A DNA stretch of 25,603 bases from Ruminococcus sp. CAG:254 (GTDB taxonomy: Bacteria > Bacillota > Clostridia > Oscillospirales > Ruminococcaceae). The translations under genes and the position numbers were made by a program. Numbering within the stretch: position 1 is the first letter of the stretch; each line of letters begins with the position of its first letter. Of the stretch, positions 14,153 through 22,465 are shown piece by piece. The stretch spans positions 71,642 through 97,244 of the forward strand of contig HF997975.1 of the NCBI GenBank assembly GCA_000433635.1. Reading direction: 5' to 3'. Below the pieces are notes generated by a model. That model ran no database searches, had not been told where the DNA came from, and was given only the letters and a program-made list of their open reading frames with translations.

Positions 14153-15135
14153 TCTGGATTCGCCTCCTTGACATCTGCCGCCAGCTGTTCCGCCTCTGCA
14201 TAAGATTGCAGCTGATAACATCTTGCCCGAAAGGCAGCTGCTCCATGTAAACCGCTGATATACCAAGCAGCGTGTTTGCGAGCCTCTCGAATGGCAAGTT
14301 CCGGTGGCTTTCCATCAGCAAGTTGCAAAATCAGGCGGATATGATAGAGCATGGTGTCCATTTTTTCAGAGAGGGTCGGCTTTTGGTAAGGCGTTCCAGC
14401 CATTGCCGCTGCAATTTCAGAAAAAATAAACGGGTTTCCATAGCTGCCCCTGCCGACTAGCACCAAATCGCAGCCCGTCTGTTCATACATCTTCAAGCAG
14501 CTTGCCGCATCGGTCACATCTCCGTTTCCGAAAACAGGAATGGAAACGGATTCTTTCACCTGCCGGATGATTTCCCAGTCAGCTTTTCCGGAGTAAAGCT
14601 GTGCTTTGGTTCTGCCATGAACGGCAACTGCTGCCACTCCAGCTTGTTCCATTTTTTTGGCGAAGGAAACCGCATTGCGGTCGTTATCATCCCAGCCAGC
14701 CCGGAACTTGACGGTAATCGGAACGGGTGAAACAGAAACCGCTGCCCGTACCAAATCTGCTGCGAGGTCTGGTTTCTGCATCAGTGCTGAACCAGAGCCG
14801 GTTGTAATGACTTTATGAACCGGACAACCCATGTTAATATCAATCCAGTCCGGCTGATAGGGCAGGACAATTTGAACTGCTTTTGCCATGAAATCCGGTT
14901 CGCTGCCGAACAGCTGCAAGCCCATCGGGCGTTCTGCATCTGTAATCGTGCAGAACTGAGCAGTTTTCGGGTCGCCGTAGCAAAGCCCTTTTGCAGAAAT
15001 CATTTCGCTGACCAGCAGAGCAGCTTGATGTTCCTTGCAGAGAATCCGGTAAGCACGATCGGCAACGCCAGCCATAGGGGCAAGTCCAGCGGTACGGGGC
15101 AGCGTCAAATTTCCCAGTTTGATGGTTTGTTGCAT
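14149..15135 (-). CDS. tRNA-dihydrouridine synthase
   Basis: This FMN-dependent enzyme reduces specific uridines of tRNA to dihydrouridine in the cytoplasm. The 328-residue, DusB-like protein shows 'LAPMAGVADRAYR' (FMN site, residues 18-30), 'MGLQLFGSEP', the catalytic Cys104 in DINMGCP, 'VKFRAGWDD', 'VAVHGRTKAQLYSGKADW' and 'GNGDV..A..CLKMYEQTGCDLVLVGRGSYGNPFIF'. AGGAGG lies 6 bases before the ATG. It starts 13 bases after rimI ends and overlaps smr by 4 bases, so it belongs to the polA operon. The target uridine position cannot be read from sequence alone. Confidence 0.95.
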   Translation of the reverse strand: MQQTIKLGNLTLPRTAGLAPMAGVADRAYRILCKEHQAALLVSEMISAKGLCYGDPKTAQFCTITDAERPMGLQLFGSEPDFMAKAVQIVLPYQPDWIDINMGCPVHKVITTGSGSALMQKPDLAADLVRAAVSVSPVPITVKFRAGWDDNDRNAVSFAKKMEQAGVAAVAVHGRTKAQLYSGKADWEIIRQVKESVSIPVFGNGDVTDAASCLKMYEQTGCDLVLVGRGSYGNPFIFSEIAAAMAGTPYQKPTLSEKMDTMLYHIRLILQLADGKPPELAIREARKHAAWYISGLHGAAAFRARCYQLQSYAEAEQLAADVKEANPE

Positions 15136-15148
15136 GGAGTTCCTCCTT

Positions 15149-15589
15149 TTATTGTGGGGGTCGGGTCATCAGTACCGCACCTTCGTTCGGATTGGTATAA
15201 TAGCGTTTCCGGAAACCGACTTGCTGATAGCCCAATTTTTGATAGAGGGCAAGTGCTGCGGTATTATGTTCCCGTACTTCCAACAGAAACGGACAGGTTG
15301 GAAATTGTGCGTGTGCCGTTTCCAGCAGCTGTTGAGCGATTCCCTGTCGCCGAAATTCCGGAGCAACAGCAATATCATCTACACTTTCTTCATCGCCGAG
15401 CCGCTGTAAAATCAAGTAGCCTGCCAGCGTATCGCCTGCCATTGCAGCAAAGAGGGTGGTGTTTGGCTGTGAAAAGGCAGCCTCAAACAGGGCAAGCGAC
15501 CACGGGTCAGGGAAACAACGTTGTGCAAGGGCAGCCGCTGCGGGCAGCTGCTCCTGCGAGAACGGGAGAATCTTAACCTTTTGCATCAT
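15149..15589 (-). CDS. rimI: Ribosomal-protein-alanine N-acetyltransferase
   Basis: A 146-residue GNAT enzyme that acetylates N-terminal alanine, classically of ribosomal protein S18. The acetyl-CoA loop reads RRQGIA (80-85), followed by 'LEVREHN' and 'ALYQKLGYQQVGFRKRYY', the RimI C-terminal pattern. Glu104 and Tyr116 correspond to the residues reported as catalytic in E. coli RimI (E103, Y115). It overlaps polA by 17 bases. rimI is often found with tsaB and tsaD; here tsaD is 5.6 kb away on the other strand. A second ATG immediately downstream is an equal start candidate. Confidence 0.9.
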   Translation of the reverse strand: MMQKVKILPFSQEQLPAAAALAQRCFPDPWSLALFEAAFSQPNTTLFAAMAGDTLAGYLILQRLGDEESVDDIAVAPEFRRQGIAQQLLETAHAQFPTCPFLLEVREHNTAALALYQKLGYQQVGFRKRYYTNPNEGAVLMTRPPQ

Positions 15590-18125
15590 ACCAGCTTTTT
15601 CCCTTCTTTACTTCCACGGTCAGCGGAACGGCAAACTGCACAACGTGTTCCATTTCTTCTTTCAGAATCTGTGCAGCAAGGTCTGCCTGCTGTTCGGGAA
15701 CTTCCACAATCAGTTCATCGTGTACCTGTAAAATCAGCTTTGCAGCTGGGCATTCTTCCTGCAACCGATTGGAAACGTGAATCATAGCAATTTTAATGAT
15801 GTCAGCAGCCGTTCCCTGAATCGGGGTATTCATGGCAATACGTTTTCCAGATGCCTGAATCATCTTATTGGACTGCCGCAGTTCCGGAACAGGTCTTCTC
15901 CGCTTGAAATAGGTGCTGACATAGCCCAGTTCCTTGGCATGTTCCACCGTTTCTTCCATGAATGCTGCAACACGTGGGTAACGAGCAAGATAATTTTTGA
16001 TATACTGGTCTGCCTGTGCGACAGAAACGTGAATATCCTTGGAAAGCGAGAATGCACCAATACCGTAAATAATGCCAAAGTTCACGGCTTTTGCAGCACT
16101 CCGCATGGAATCTGTGACCATTTCCGGCGGCAAATCAAAGACCTGTGCAGCGGTTGCCGTGTGAATATCTGCACCGTGTAAGAATGCCTCTTGCATAGCA
16201 GTGTCACCGCAGAGATTCGCCAAAATTCGCAATTCAATCTGGCTGTAATCGGCATCCAACAGGACATTGCCAGCACCAGCAACGAAGAACTTCCGCATAT
16301 TGCTGCCGAGTTCTGTCCGAACCGGAATGTTTTGCATATTTGGTTCAATGGAAGAGATTCTACCAGTTCGGGTTTCTGTCTGTTTGAAACAAGTGTGGAT
16401 TCTGCCATCTGCGGCAATTGTTTTCTTTAACCCGTCAATGTACGTCGATTTCAACTTGGAAACCTGCCGCCACTTCAAAACGTGGTCGACAATCGGGTAT
16501 TCTTCTCGCAGGGATTCCAAAATTTCTGCATTGGTGGAATAACCCGTCTTGGTCTTTTTGCCATGCGGCAATTTTTGTTCGCCGAAAAGCACATCTCCCA
16601 GCTGTTTTGGAGAGCCGATTTTGAAAGAATGTCCAGCTTCATCATAGACCATTTGCTGTAATTCTTCCATCTGTTCGCTGAGGTATTTGCCGAATGTTTC
16701 CAGCCCGTCTACATCAACCAAAACACCAGCCTGTTCCATTTCTGCCAGAACACGGGTCAATTCCAGTTCCATTTGATACAAGTCGGTCATGTTCTGTTCC
16801 TGAATTTCCTGTTCCATCGCATCACAGAGTGCTGGCAGGGCAACCAATGCCGCCAAATCTTCCAGAGCTGTATCATAGAGAACGTGGTAGGTGACACTCA
16901 GACGGGCAACTGTATATTCAGAAGAAGCCGGGTTCAGCAGATAGGCAGCAATTTCACCATCTGCAACGAGATTGTTCAGGGCTGTTCCCTGCTGCATCAT
17001 GTAGCGATAATGCGGCTTTGCACCAAAGGTTCGCTTTGGAATGACACTGCCCAAGAATGCAACAATCAAAGCTTCATCTGTGGTTTCATAGATGGTCTGT
17101 TCCTGTAGGACTTGCAGGCGATGTTCTGGAAGGTTCAGTTCATAGCAGAGTGTTGGCAGGTCGGTTTTCCACTGTTGAAACAGGGTATCGGTCAGGGGTT
17201 GTTGTTGAATGGCAATGGATGGCGTTATGGCACAGGAGAGCGGTTCTTCTTCCAACTGGTCAGCAGCTGCTTCCAGATGCAATTTATCCAGTAACTTCAC
17301 CATTTCCAGTTCCATCAGCAAATCTCGCACTTCTCTGGCATGAATCGGCTTTGGCAGATAGTGTTGCAATTCTGTCGGAACGGGGGCATCTTTTACAATC
17401 GTTGCCAGCCATTTGCTTTCCATTGCAGATTCCTGTCCGGCAATCAGTTTTTGAATTGCCATTTTGCTGACATTCAGCTGATGAATGTGGTCATAGACGT
17501 TTTCCACAGTGCCCCAACTGCGAATCAGCGTAGACGCAGTTTTTGGGCCAATTCCGGAAACCCCAGAAATATTATCGGAGGCATCGCCCATGAGTGCCTT
17601 CAAATCAATCATAGAGATGGGATAAAAGCCGTATTCCTCCCGAAACCGCTGTACGGTGTAATCAATATCTTCCCGATTGGTGACGAGTCGAACGGTTACA
17701 TGGTCGGTGATGAGCTGTAAGGTATCCCGGTCACCGCTGAGAATGGTGCAGTCGTTTCCCTGTTCTTCCATTGCCTGAGCGAGTGTGCCGAGAACATCGT
17801 CCGCTTCATAGCCAGGACATTCCACAATCTGCACACCCAGCAGGGTCAGCAGTTTTTTCAGATACGGCATCTGCATTGCCAGTTCTTCCGGCATGCCTTT
17901 CCGGTTTGCTTTGTAGGATGATACTTTCTGATGGCGGAAGGTTGGTGTGTGAACATCAAATGCAACAGCGATGGCATCCGGCTGTAATGCGGTGACGTGC
18001 TTTAAATAAATATTCATAAAGCCAAAAATCGCATTCGTATAAATTCCCTTGTGGTTGGAAAGCAGGCGAATGCCATAAAAGGCACGGTTCATAATACTGT
18101 TTCCGTCAATTGCTAATAGTCGCAT
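15573..18125 (-). CDS. polA: DNA polymerase I
   Basis: The 850-residue enzyme fills gaps and removes RNA primers during replication and repair. An N-terminal 5'-3' exonuclease (about 1-290; MRLLAIDGNSIMNRAFYG, 'YEADDVLGTLA', 'LSGDRDTLQL', 'GDASDNISGVSGIGPKTA') is followed by a degenerate 3'-5' exonuclease-like region and the polymerase domain. The proofreading DxE motif is replaced by 'LCYELN', so proofreading is lost, as in many Firmicutes. Polymerase motif A has Asp626 (DADYSQIELR), motif B is 'AAKAVNFGIIYGIGAFSLS' and motif C has Asp803 (VHDELIVEVP). The start is ATG 18125 because GGAGG lies just upstream; ATG 18137 contains that site. It heads the rimI-dus-smr-ydcF operon. Confidence 0.97.
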   Translation of the reverse strand: MRLLAIDGNSIMNRAFYGIRLLSNHKGIYTNAIFGFMNIYLKHVTALQPDAIAVAFDVHTPTFRHQKVSSYKANRKGMPEELAMQMPYLKKLLTLLGVQIVECPGYEADDVLGTLAQAMEEQGNDCTILSGDRDTLQLITDHVTVRLVTNREDIDYTVQRFREEYGFYPISMIDLKALMGDASDNISGVSGIGPKTASTLIRSWGTVENVYDHIHQLNVSKMAIQKLIAGQESAMESKWLATIVKDAPVPTELQHYLPKPIHAREVRDLLMELEMVKLLDKLHLEAAADQLEEEPLSCAITPSIAIQQQPLTDTLFQQWKTDLPTLCYELNLPEHRLQVLQEQTIYETTDEALIVAFLGSVIPKRTFGAKPHYRYMMQQGTALNNLVADGEIAAYLLNPASSEYTVARLSVTYHVLYDTALEDLAALVALPALCDAMEQEIQEQNMTDLYQMELELTRVLAEMEQAGVLVDVDGLETFGKYLSEQMEELQQMVYDEAGHSFKIGSPKQLGDVLFGEQKLPHGKKTKTGYSTNAEILESLREEYPIVDHVLKWRQVSKLKSTYIDGLKKTIAADGRIHTCFKQTETRTGRISSIEPNMQNIPVRTELGSNMRKFFVAGAGNVLLDADYSQIELRILANLCGDTAMQEAFLHGADIHTATAAQVFDLPPEMVTDSMRSAAKAVNFGIIYGIGAFSLSKDIHVSVAQADQYIKNYLARYPRVAAFMEETVEHAKELGYVSTYFKRRRPVPELRQSNKMIQASGKRIAMNTPIQGTAADIIKIAMIHVSNRLQEECPAAKLILQVHDELIVEVPEQQADLAAQILKEEMEHVVQFAVPLTVEVKKGKSWYDAKG

Positions 18126-18141
18126 AATTTCCTCCATATTG

Positions 18142-18165
18142 GTTCGCTTGGGTTGCTGAGCGAAC
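18142..18165 (-). promoter_or_regulatory. Hairpin in the polA leader next to the ribosome site
   Basis: GTTCGCT and AGCGAAC form a 7-bp stem with a 10-base loop, ending about 6 bases before GGAGG of polA. It may influence translation or RNA stability; no T tract, so it is not a terminator. Confidence 0.35.
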
Positions 18166-18209
18166 TGGTTTGATGATGGGGCTATCTGTTTTTTACAGCA
18201 GAAACACCC

Positions 18210-18238
18210 AGTATCATTTTAGTATAACACTGTTTCAA
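18210..18238 (-). promoter_or_regulatory. Promoter of the polA operon
   Basis: On the minus strand TTGAAA (18238-18233), 17 bases, GATACT (18215-18210). A TATACT lies in the spacer as an alternative -10 but has no -35 at proper distance. The leader would be about 75 bases. Confidence 0.5.
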
Positions 18239-18322
18239 AAAAAAAACGATACAAAATTTAAAATCTATGGTAAAATTAAATCGCATATTTCTTTTCAAAA
18301 CGCAAAGAACGAGAAAAGACGG

Positions 18323-18351
18323 TTGACAAATGCAGGACACTACGCTACAAT
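18323..18351 (+). promoter_or_regulatory. Promoter of the GNAT-Dabb-GNAT-nuclease-tsaD cluster
   Basis: TTGACA (18323-18328), 17 bases, TACAAT (18346-18351), 45 bases before the first gene. It is divergent from the polA promoter, with about 85 bases between the two -35 hexamers. Confidence 0.8.
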
Positions 18352-18396
18352 AAAAGTATTCCGAACGGTTATTTTTCAGAGAGAGCAGGTGCTAAA

Positions 18397-18849
18397 TTGA
18401 TTGAGATACAACAAGTTTCAGAACAGAAAAAGCAATACTTGCCCTTGTTGCTGCTGGGTGATGAACAGGAATCCATGATTGACCGCTATCTAGAGCAGGG
18501 GACACTTTATGTGATGCAAAAAGCAGGCAATCCCATTGCAGTTTGCGTGATTTTACGGGCTTCTGAAACAGAATGGGAAGTGAAAAATTTAGCAGTTGCC
18601 GTTTCGGAGCAGGGAAAGGGTTATGGACGCAAATTCTTGCAATTCTTAGAACAACAGCTGGCAGGAACAGCAGAATGGCTGATTCTGGGAACGGGAGATA
18701 GCCCAAAAACCATCCCGTTTTATCAAAAATGTGGATTTGTGCCGTATCGCCGGATTCCACATTTCTTTTTAGAACATTATGACCATCCGATGATAGAAGA
18801 TGGCGTTTTGTTAGATGATATGGTTTATCTGCGGAAATCGCTTTCTTGA
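18397..18849 (+). CDS. GNAT acetyltransferase, YvbK-like
   Basis: The 150-residue cytoplasmic acetyltransferase uses acetyl-CoA; the substrate is unknown. The N-terminal 'MIDRYLEQGTLYVMQKAGNPIAV', the acetyl-CoA loop QGKGYG (72-77), 'ILGTGDSPKTIPFYQKCGF' and the ending 'HFFLEHYDHPMIEDGVLLDDMVYL' resemble Bacillus YvbK proteins. The start is TTG 18397; upstream AGCAGGTG is a modest ribosome site. The gene follows a good promoter and opens a five-gene plus-strand cluster; no terminator separates it from the Dabb gene. Confidence 0.85.
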   Translation: MIEIQQVSEQKKQYLPLLLLGDEQESMIDRYLEQGTLYVMQKAGNPIAVCVILRASETEWEVKNLAVAVSEQGKGYGRKFLQFLEQQLAGTAEWLILGTGDSPKTIPFYQKCGFVPYRRIPHFFLEHYDHPMIEDGVLLDDMVYLRKSLS

Positions 18850-18895
18850 TAAACCAGTGAATTTTAATGATATAAAAAAGGATGAGATGATAATT

Positions 18896-19201
18896 ATGAT
18901 GAAGCATATTGTAATGTTCAAATTTCAGGCAGAGGCAAACGGAAAGACGGCAATGGAAAATGCAGCGGCTGCAAAGGAAAAGGCAGAACAGCTGCCGGCA
19001 CAGATTCCGCAGCTGAAGAAGTTGGAGGTACGGCTGAACAGCCCGTCTGCTGACCCGACCAATTATGAATTTGCCTTGATTTGTGACTTTGAAACGATGG
19101 ACGACCTGAACACTTATCAGGTACATCCGGCACATGTTGCTTTTGGACAGTTTATCAAGCCGCTTCGGGAAGCACGGGCGTGCATTGACTACGAATATTA
19201 A
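18896..19201 (+). CDS. Dabb-domain (stress-responsive alpha/beta barrel) protein
   Basis: A 101-residue single-domain protein of the Dabb superfamily, small dimeric ferredoxin-like folds of mostly unknown function. Typical signs are the opening 'MKHIVMFKFQ', the helix 'AKEKAEQLPAQIPQLKKLEV', 'NYEFALICDFETMDDLNTYQVHPAHVAF' and the ending 'ARACIDYEY'. The start is uncertain within a few codons: ATG 18896 gives MMKHIV, ATG 18899 gives MKHIV and ATG 18887 is nearer to AAAAAGGATGAG. It lies between two acetyltransferase genes and probably shares their transcript. Confidence 0.87.
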   Translation: MMKHIVMFKFQAEANGKTAMENAAAAKEKAEQLPAQIPQLKKLEVRLNSPSADPTNYEFALICDFETMDDLNTYQVHPAHVAFGQFIKPLREARACIDYEY

Positions 19202-19244
19202 GAAAAAATAGGATACAAGCATACAAATGAGGAGGGAAAGTGCC

Positions 19245-19685
19245 ATGCAAATCCGAACCATGCAGATGGAAGATTATGATGCAGTTTTTGCCCTGTGGAA
19301 ATCCTGTTCGGGTATGGGGTTGAATGATGTCGATGATTCCCGTTCCGGAATTGAACGGTTTTTGCAGCGAAATCCGGAAACCTGTCTGGTTGCCGTGGAA
19401 GAAACGGCTATCATTGGGGCGATTTTGGTGGGAAGTGATGGCAGACGAGCCTACATCTATCATACCGCAGTTGCACCAGAACGGCAAAAGCAAGGCATTG
19501 GTTCGCAGCTGGTGCAGGCAGCAATAAACGCCGTGCAGAAAATCGGCATTGCAAAGATGGCATTGGTGGTATTTTCCCGCAATCAAAGCGGCAATGCATT
19601 CTGGGAAAAGCAGGGGTTTTCTGTACGGGAGGATTTGACTTACCGGAATCTCGCCTTGCAAGAAATGACTCGAATGGATACTTGA
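19245..19685 (+). CDS. GNAT acetyltransferase, YpeA-like
   Basis: This 146-residue acetyltransferase resembles E. coli YpeA. It starts 'MQIRTMQMEDYDAVFALWKSC', has 'LVAVEETAIIGAILVGSDGRRAYIYHTAVAPERQKQGIGSQL' in which QKQGIG is the acetyl-CoA loop, and ends with 'FWEKQGFSVREDLTYRNL'. ATG 19245 is chosen because GGAGGG (19231-19236) lies 8 bases upstream. It follows the Dabb gene by 43 bases and is 17 bases before the TPR-nuclease gene. The substrate is unknown. Confidence 0.87.
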   Translation: MQIRTMQMEDYDAVFALWKSCSGMGLNDVDDSRSGIERFLQRNPETCLVAVEETAIIGAILVGSDGRRAYIYHTAVAPERQKQGIGSQLVQAAINAVQKIGIAKMALVVFSRNQSGNAFWEKQGFSVREDLTYRNLALQEMTRMDT

Positions 19686-19702
19686 CTAAAAAAGGGGATT
19701 CT

Positions 19703-21181
19703 ATGACAGAAGCAGCGTTGCAGGAATTGATAAAGCGAGAATTTCCAGCAGAGATGTCGGTGACAGAAGTTGCAGACAAATTGGATACCATGCAGGCACA
19801 TCCAGACATTGAACAAATTCGAATCTGGTTTAATAATGTTTTACTGGCTTTTATTACATTAGATTATTTGGAATATTCAGAAAATAGAAAAAATTTTTTA
19901 AAAGAAACATCAGTGCAGTTGTTTTTTCGGAATACAGAAAAGATTCTAGGGAATCCTTATTTTCAGGCAGTCGCTTGTTTTTTCAAAGGACAGTATGAAA
20001 AGAGCTTGCGGCTGGTTCGAACTGTGATGAAGAGCAATGCAGAAGAAGAACCGTATAACTTGCAGGAACTGGCTTATTGTTATATCGTTCCGTTTAAAAA
20101 TGCATTTCCCGGTTTCTGGCAGATGGTTGTATTGCAGCTGAAACAGTCCGGTGCAGAGCAACTTGTCATTGAACATGCCGAACTGGTTCGGGATTATTAT
20201 TTCGCTGCTACAGAGGAAGAAAAATGTTTGCTGCTGACTGGCTTTTTGCAAAGCCATTCGGATTCTGTGATTGCCCATGAACTGCTTGGAATGACTTATG
20301 GCAGGATGAAACGCTGGAAGAATCAAATCGCCTGTCTGGAAACCATCGAAGAACAGCCCTGTCTATTCACAAAAGCCTGCATCAATTTTCAAATTGGCTG
20401 GGCATATGGGAAAGAAAAAGACTGGGAACAAGAAGAAGCCTATTATCGGAACTGCTTGGAATTGGAATGGGACTATCCATTTGCAAATAATAATCTGGCA
20501 TATAGCTTTTATCAGCAAAAACGATATGCGGAAGCGAAAGAATTGCTGGAATTTTGTCTGGAAAAGGAATTGGATTTATCCTGTGCAGCGAATAATTATG
20601 TGCGGGTTCTGCTTGCAATGGGCAATGGAACAGCCGCACGTTCCTTTATCAAATCCGGAGCATATCCGGTTTCTAAATCGCTGGTCAAGCGGGCAAAAAC
20701 GGCGAAAAATCGGCAATCAATTGTTTTATCAGCAGAATCAGCAGAGCAAACCAAAACAGGGCTGCAAAAGAAACCCCTTGAAAAAGCAGAACAGTTTTCC
20801 AGTGAATGGATATTGGAAGAAGAATTGACTGCTCGCATCGAAGCTGGATTTCCAGTGTTCGGGAAACAGCTGCATCTTTATCGGCGAAATGGCGAATATG
20901 GCAGGCAGTACGTCATTCCAATCGGTCGGCTGGATTTGTTCTGTGAAGATGCTGACGGAAACTTATATGTGATTGAGTTGAAGAAAGATGGCGGATATGG
21001 GGATGCCTATGCACAGCTCGCTGCTTATTTGGATTGGTTTCAGAAGAGCAAACGATTTTCCAAGCATTCTGTATCTGGAATTCTCTGCGTCAATCATCCC
21101 AGCCCGCAATTATTGCAAAAAGTGCATGCAGATGCAAGAATGCGTCTGTATGAATATCAAATCTCTTATACAGAACGATGA
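19703..21181 (+). CDS. TPR protein with C-terminal NucS/EndoMS-like nuclease domain
   Basis: A 492-residue protein whose middle holds helical, TPR-like repeats (clearest: 'DWEQEEAYYRNCLELEWDYPFANNNLAYSFYQQKRYAEAKELLEFCLEKE'). A C-terminal domain from about 370 resembles the PD-(D/E)xK domain of NucS/EndoMS. The active-site set is readable as Asp411 (GRLDLFCED), Glu425 and Lys427 (VIELKK) and Gln438 in 'AQLAAYLDWF', so activity seems intact. The NucS N-terminal DNA-binding domain is absent and TPRs stand in its place. ATG 19703 has AAAGGGG 5 bases upstream; a TTG at 19682 is a weaker alternative. The stop codon overlaps the tsaD ribosome site. The target is unknown. Confidence 0.75.
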   Translation: MTEAALQELIKREFPAEMSVTEVADKLDTMQAHPDIEQIRIWFNNVLLAFITLDYLEYSENRKNFLKETSVQLFFRNTEKILGNPYFQAVACFFKGQYEKSLRLVRTVMKSNAEEEPYNLQELAYCYIVPFKNAFPGFWQMVVLQLKQSGAEQLVIEHAELVRDYYFAATEEEKCLLLTGFLQSHSDSVIAHELLGMTYGRMKRWKNQIACLETIEEQPCLFTKACINFQIGWAYGKEKDWEQEEAYYRNCLELEWDYPFANNNLAYSFYQQKRYAEAKELLEFCLEKELDLSCAANNYVRVLLAMGNGTAARSFIKSGAYPVSKSLVKRAKTAKNRQSIVLSAESAEQTKTGLQKKPLEKAEQFSSEWILEEELTARIEAGFPVFGKQLHLYRRNGEYGRQYVIPIGRLDLFCEDADGNLYVIELKKDGGYGDAYAQLAAYLDWFQKSKRFSKHSVSGILCVNHPSPQLLQKVHADARMRLYEYQISYTER

Positions 21182-21193
21182 GGAGAAGAACAT

Positions 21194-22210
21194 ATGCTCA
21201 TTTTAGGAATCGAAAGTTCCTGTGATGAAACCGCTGCCAGCGTGGCGGAGGATTACACCAAAATCCGTTCCAATGTGGTTGCATCACAGGTCAAAGAACA
21301 TCAGTTATATGGCGGTGTTGTACCGGAAATCGCCTCTCGGCGGCACTGTGAAAACGTCCTGCCTGTAGTACAAAAGGCGTTGGACGATGCACAGGTTACG
21401 CTTGCCGATTTAGACGGTATTGCGGTTACGTATGCTCCAGGTTTGATTGGGGCGTTGCTGGTTGGTGTGAACTTTGCCAAAGGGTTGGCACTGGCAACCG
21501 GAAAGCCATTAGTTCCCGTACATCACTTAGCTGGACACATCGCAGCGAATTATATTGCTCATCCGGAATTGAAGCCGCCGTATCTTTGTCTGGTGGCAAG
21601 TGGCGGACACAGCCATATTGTAGAAGTCCTGTCCTATACCCAATTCCGAATTGTCGGCAGAACACGGGATGATGCAGCCGGTGAATGTTTCGATAAAACA
21701 GCCCGTGCGATGGGCTTTCCATATCCAGGCGGCATTCACATTGACCACGCTGCACAGGAGGGCAATCCAGAGGCATTTCACTTGCCCCGTCCGAAAGTGG
21801 AGGGAAATCCCTATGATTTCAGCTTTTCCGGCTTAAAGACCGCAGTTGTGAATCTGTTGCACAATGCCTCCCAAAAGGGGCAGACCGTTCCGACTGCCGA
21901 CTTGGCAGCCTCCGTACAGAAAACCATTTCTGAATTGCTGACCACGCACACCATGCAGGCGGCGAAAGATTTGGGTTACCAGACCATTGCCGTTGCTGGC
22001 GGGGTTTCTGCAAACAGTGGCGTTCGCTCTGCCATGGCAGCAGCCTGCGAAAAGCAGGGTTGCAAGCTGTTTGTACCGCCGCTTTCACTGTGTGGAGATA
22101 ACGGGGCAATGATTGCCTGTGCTGGCTCTTATGCGTATGCAGCTGGCGTTCGGGCGGATGCTTCTTTGAATGCCTATGCGACCATGTCGCTGGAACAGCC
22201 AACCTTTTAA
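21194..22210 (+). CDS. tsaD: tRNA N6-adenosine threonylcarbamoyltransferase subunit TsaD
   Basis: TsaD, with TsaB and TsaE, transfers threonylcarbamoyl to A37 of tRNAs reading ANN codons. The 338-residue protein begins ILGIESSCDETAASV and carries the metal-binding His111 and His115 (HHLAGH), 'VASGGHSHIVEV', 'DDAAGECFDKTARAMGFPYPGG' and the late aspartate Asp302 in CGDNGAMIA. All key residues are present. AGGAG lies 8 bases before the ATG and begins at the stop of the TPR-nuclease gene. tsaB and tsaE are not in the window, and rimI, their frequent neighbour, is in the polA operon. Confidence 0.97.
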   Translation: MLILGIESSCDETAASVAEDYTKIRSNVVASQVKEHQLYGGVVPEIASRRHCENVLPVVQKALDDAQVTLADLDGIAVTYAPGLIGALLVGVNFAKGLALATGKPLVPVHHLAGHIAANYIAHPELKPPYLCLVASGGHSHIVEVLSYTQFRIVGRTRDDAAGECFDKTARAMGFPYPGGIHIDHAAQEGNPEAFHLPRPKVEGNPYDFSFSGLKTAVVNLLHNASQKGQTVPTADLAASVQKTISELLTTHTMQAAKDLGYQTIAVAGGVSANSGVRSAMAAACEKQGCKLFVPPLSLCGDNGAMIACAGSYAYAAGVRADASLNAYATMSLEQPTF

Positions 22211-22364
22211 TTTTTGACATTGCAAAAAATCTGAAATTCTGGGTACGATAATCAAACGGGAATCGGAAAACGACAGTTTTTTTGAAATTGTTCATCCACG
22301 GAGAACAGCCGTTTGCAAAACATGAACAAAGACTGAATTTCAAATGGAATTTCCCGAAAACCGC

Positions 22365-22393
22365 TTGACAAGATTTCCGGTTGGAATTATAAT
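22365..22393 (+). promoter_or_regulatory. Perfect consensus promoter of pckG
   Basis: TTGACA (22365-22370), exactly 17 bases, TATAAT (22388-22393). Together with the strongly biased codons of pckG this predicts very high expression. The start of transcription should fall near 22399-22402, inside the palindrome that follows. Confidence 0.92.
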
Positions 22394-22396
22394 AAA

Positions 22397-22423
22397 GGGG
22401 AGAAGAAAATTTTTCTTCTCCCC
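22397..22423. promoter_or_regulatory. 27-bp perfect palindrome at the pckG transcription start
   Basis: GGGGAGAAGAAAA (22397-22409), a central T, and TTTTCTTCTCCCC (22411-22423) form a perfect inverted repeat beginning 4 bases after the -10. As DNA it could be a repressor site; as RNA, a 5' stem-loop shielding the message. No T tract follows, so it is not a usual terminator. Confidence 0.75.
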
Positions 22424-22465
22424 GCCGGTTTGACTGGTGGATTGATATATTAGGAGGTATTACCG

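Noticed and set aside
14815..15576. A 253-residue plus-strand frame across dus and rimI
   Set aside because: It lies opposite two well-supported genes with motifs and ribosome sites and has no domain of its own.
22211..22290. A second promoter (TTGCAA...TACGAT) and a weak AAAAC/GTTTT hairpin after tsaD
   Set aside because: The hexamers are 18 bases apart and poor, and the 5-bp AT stem is unlikely to terminate; both are close to chance level in AT-rich DNA.
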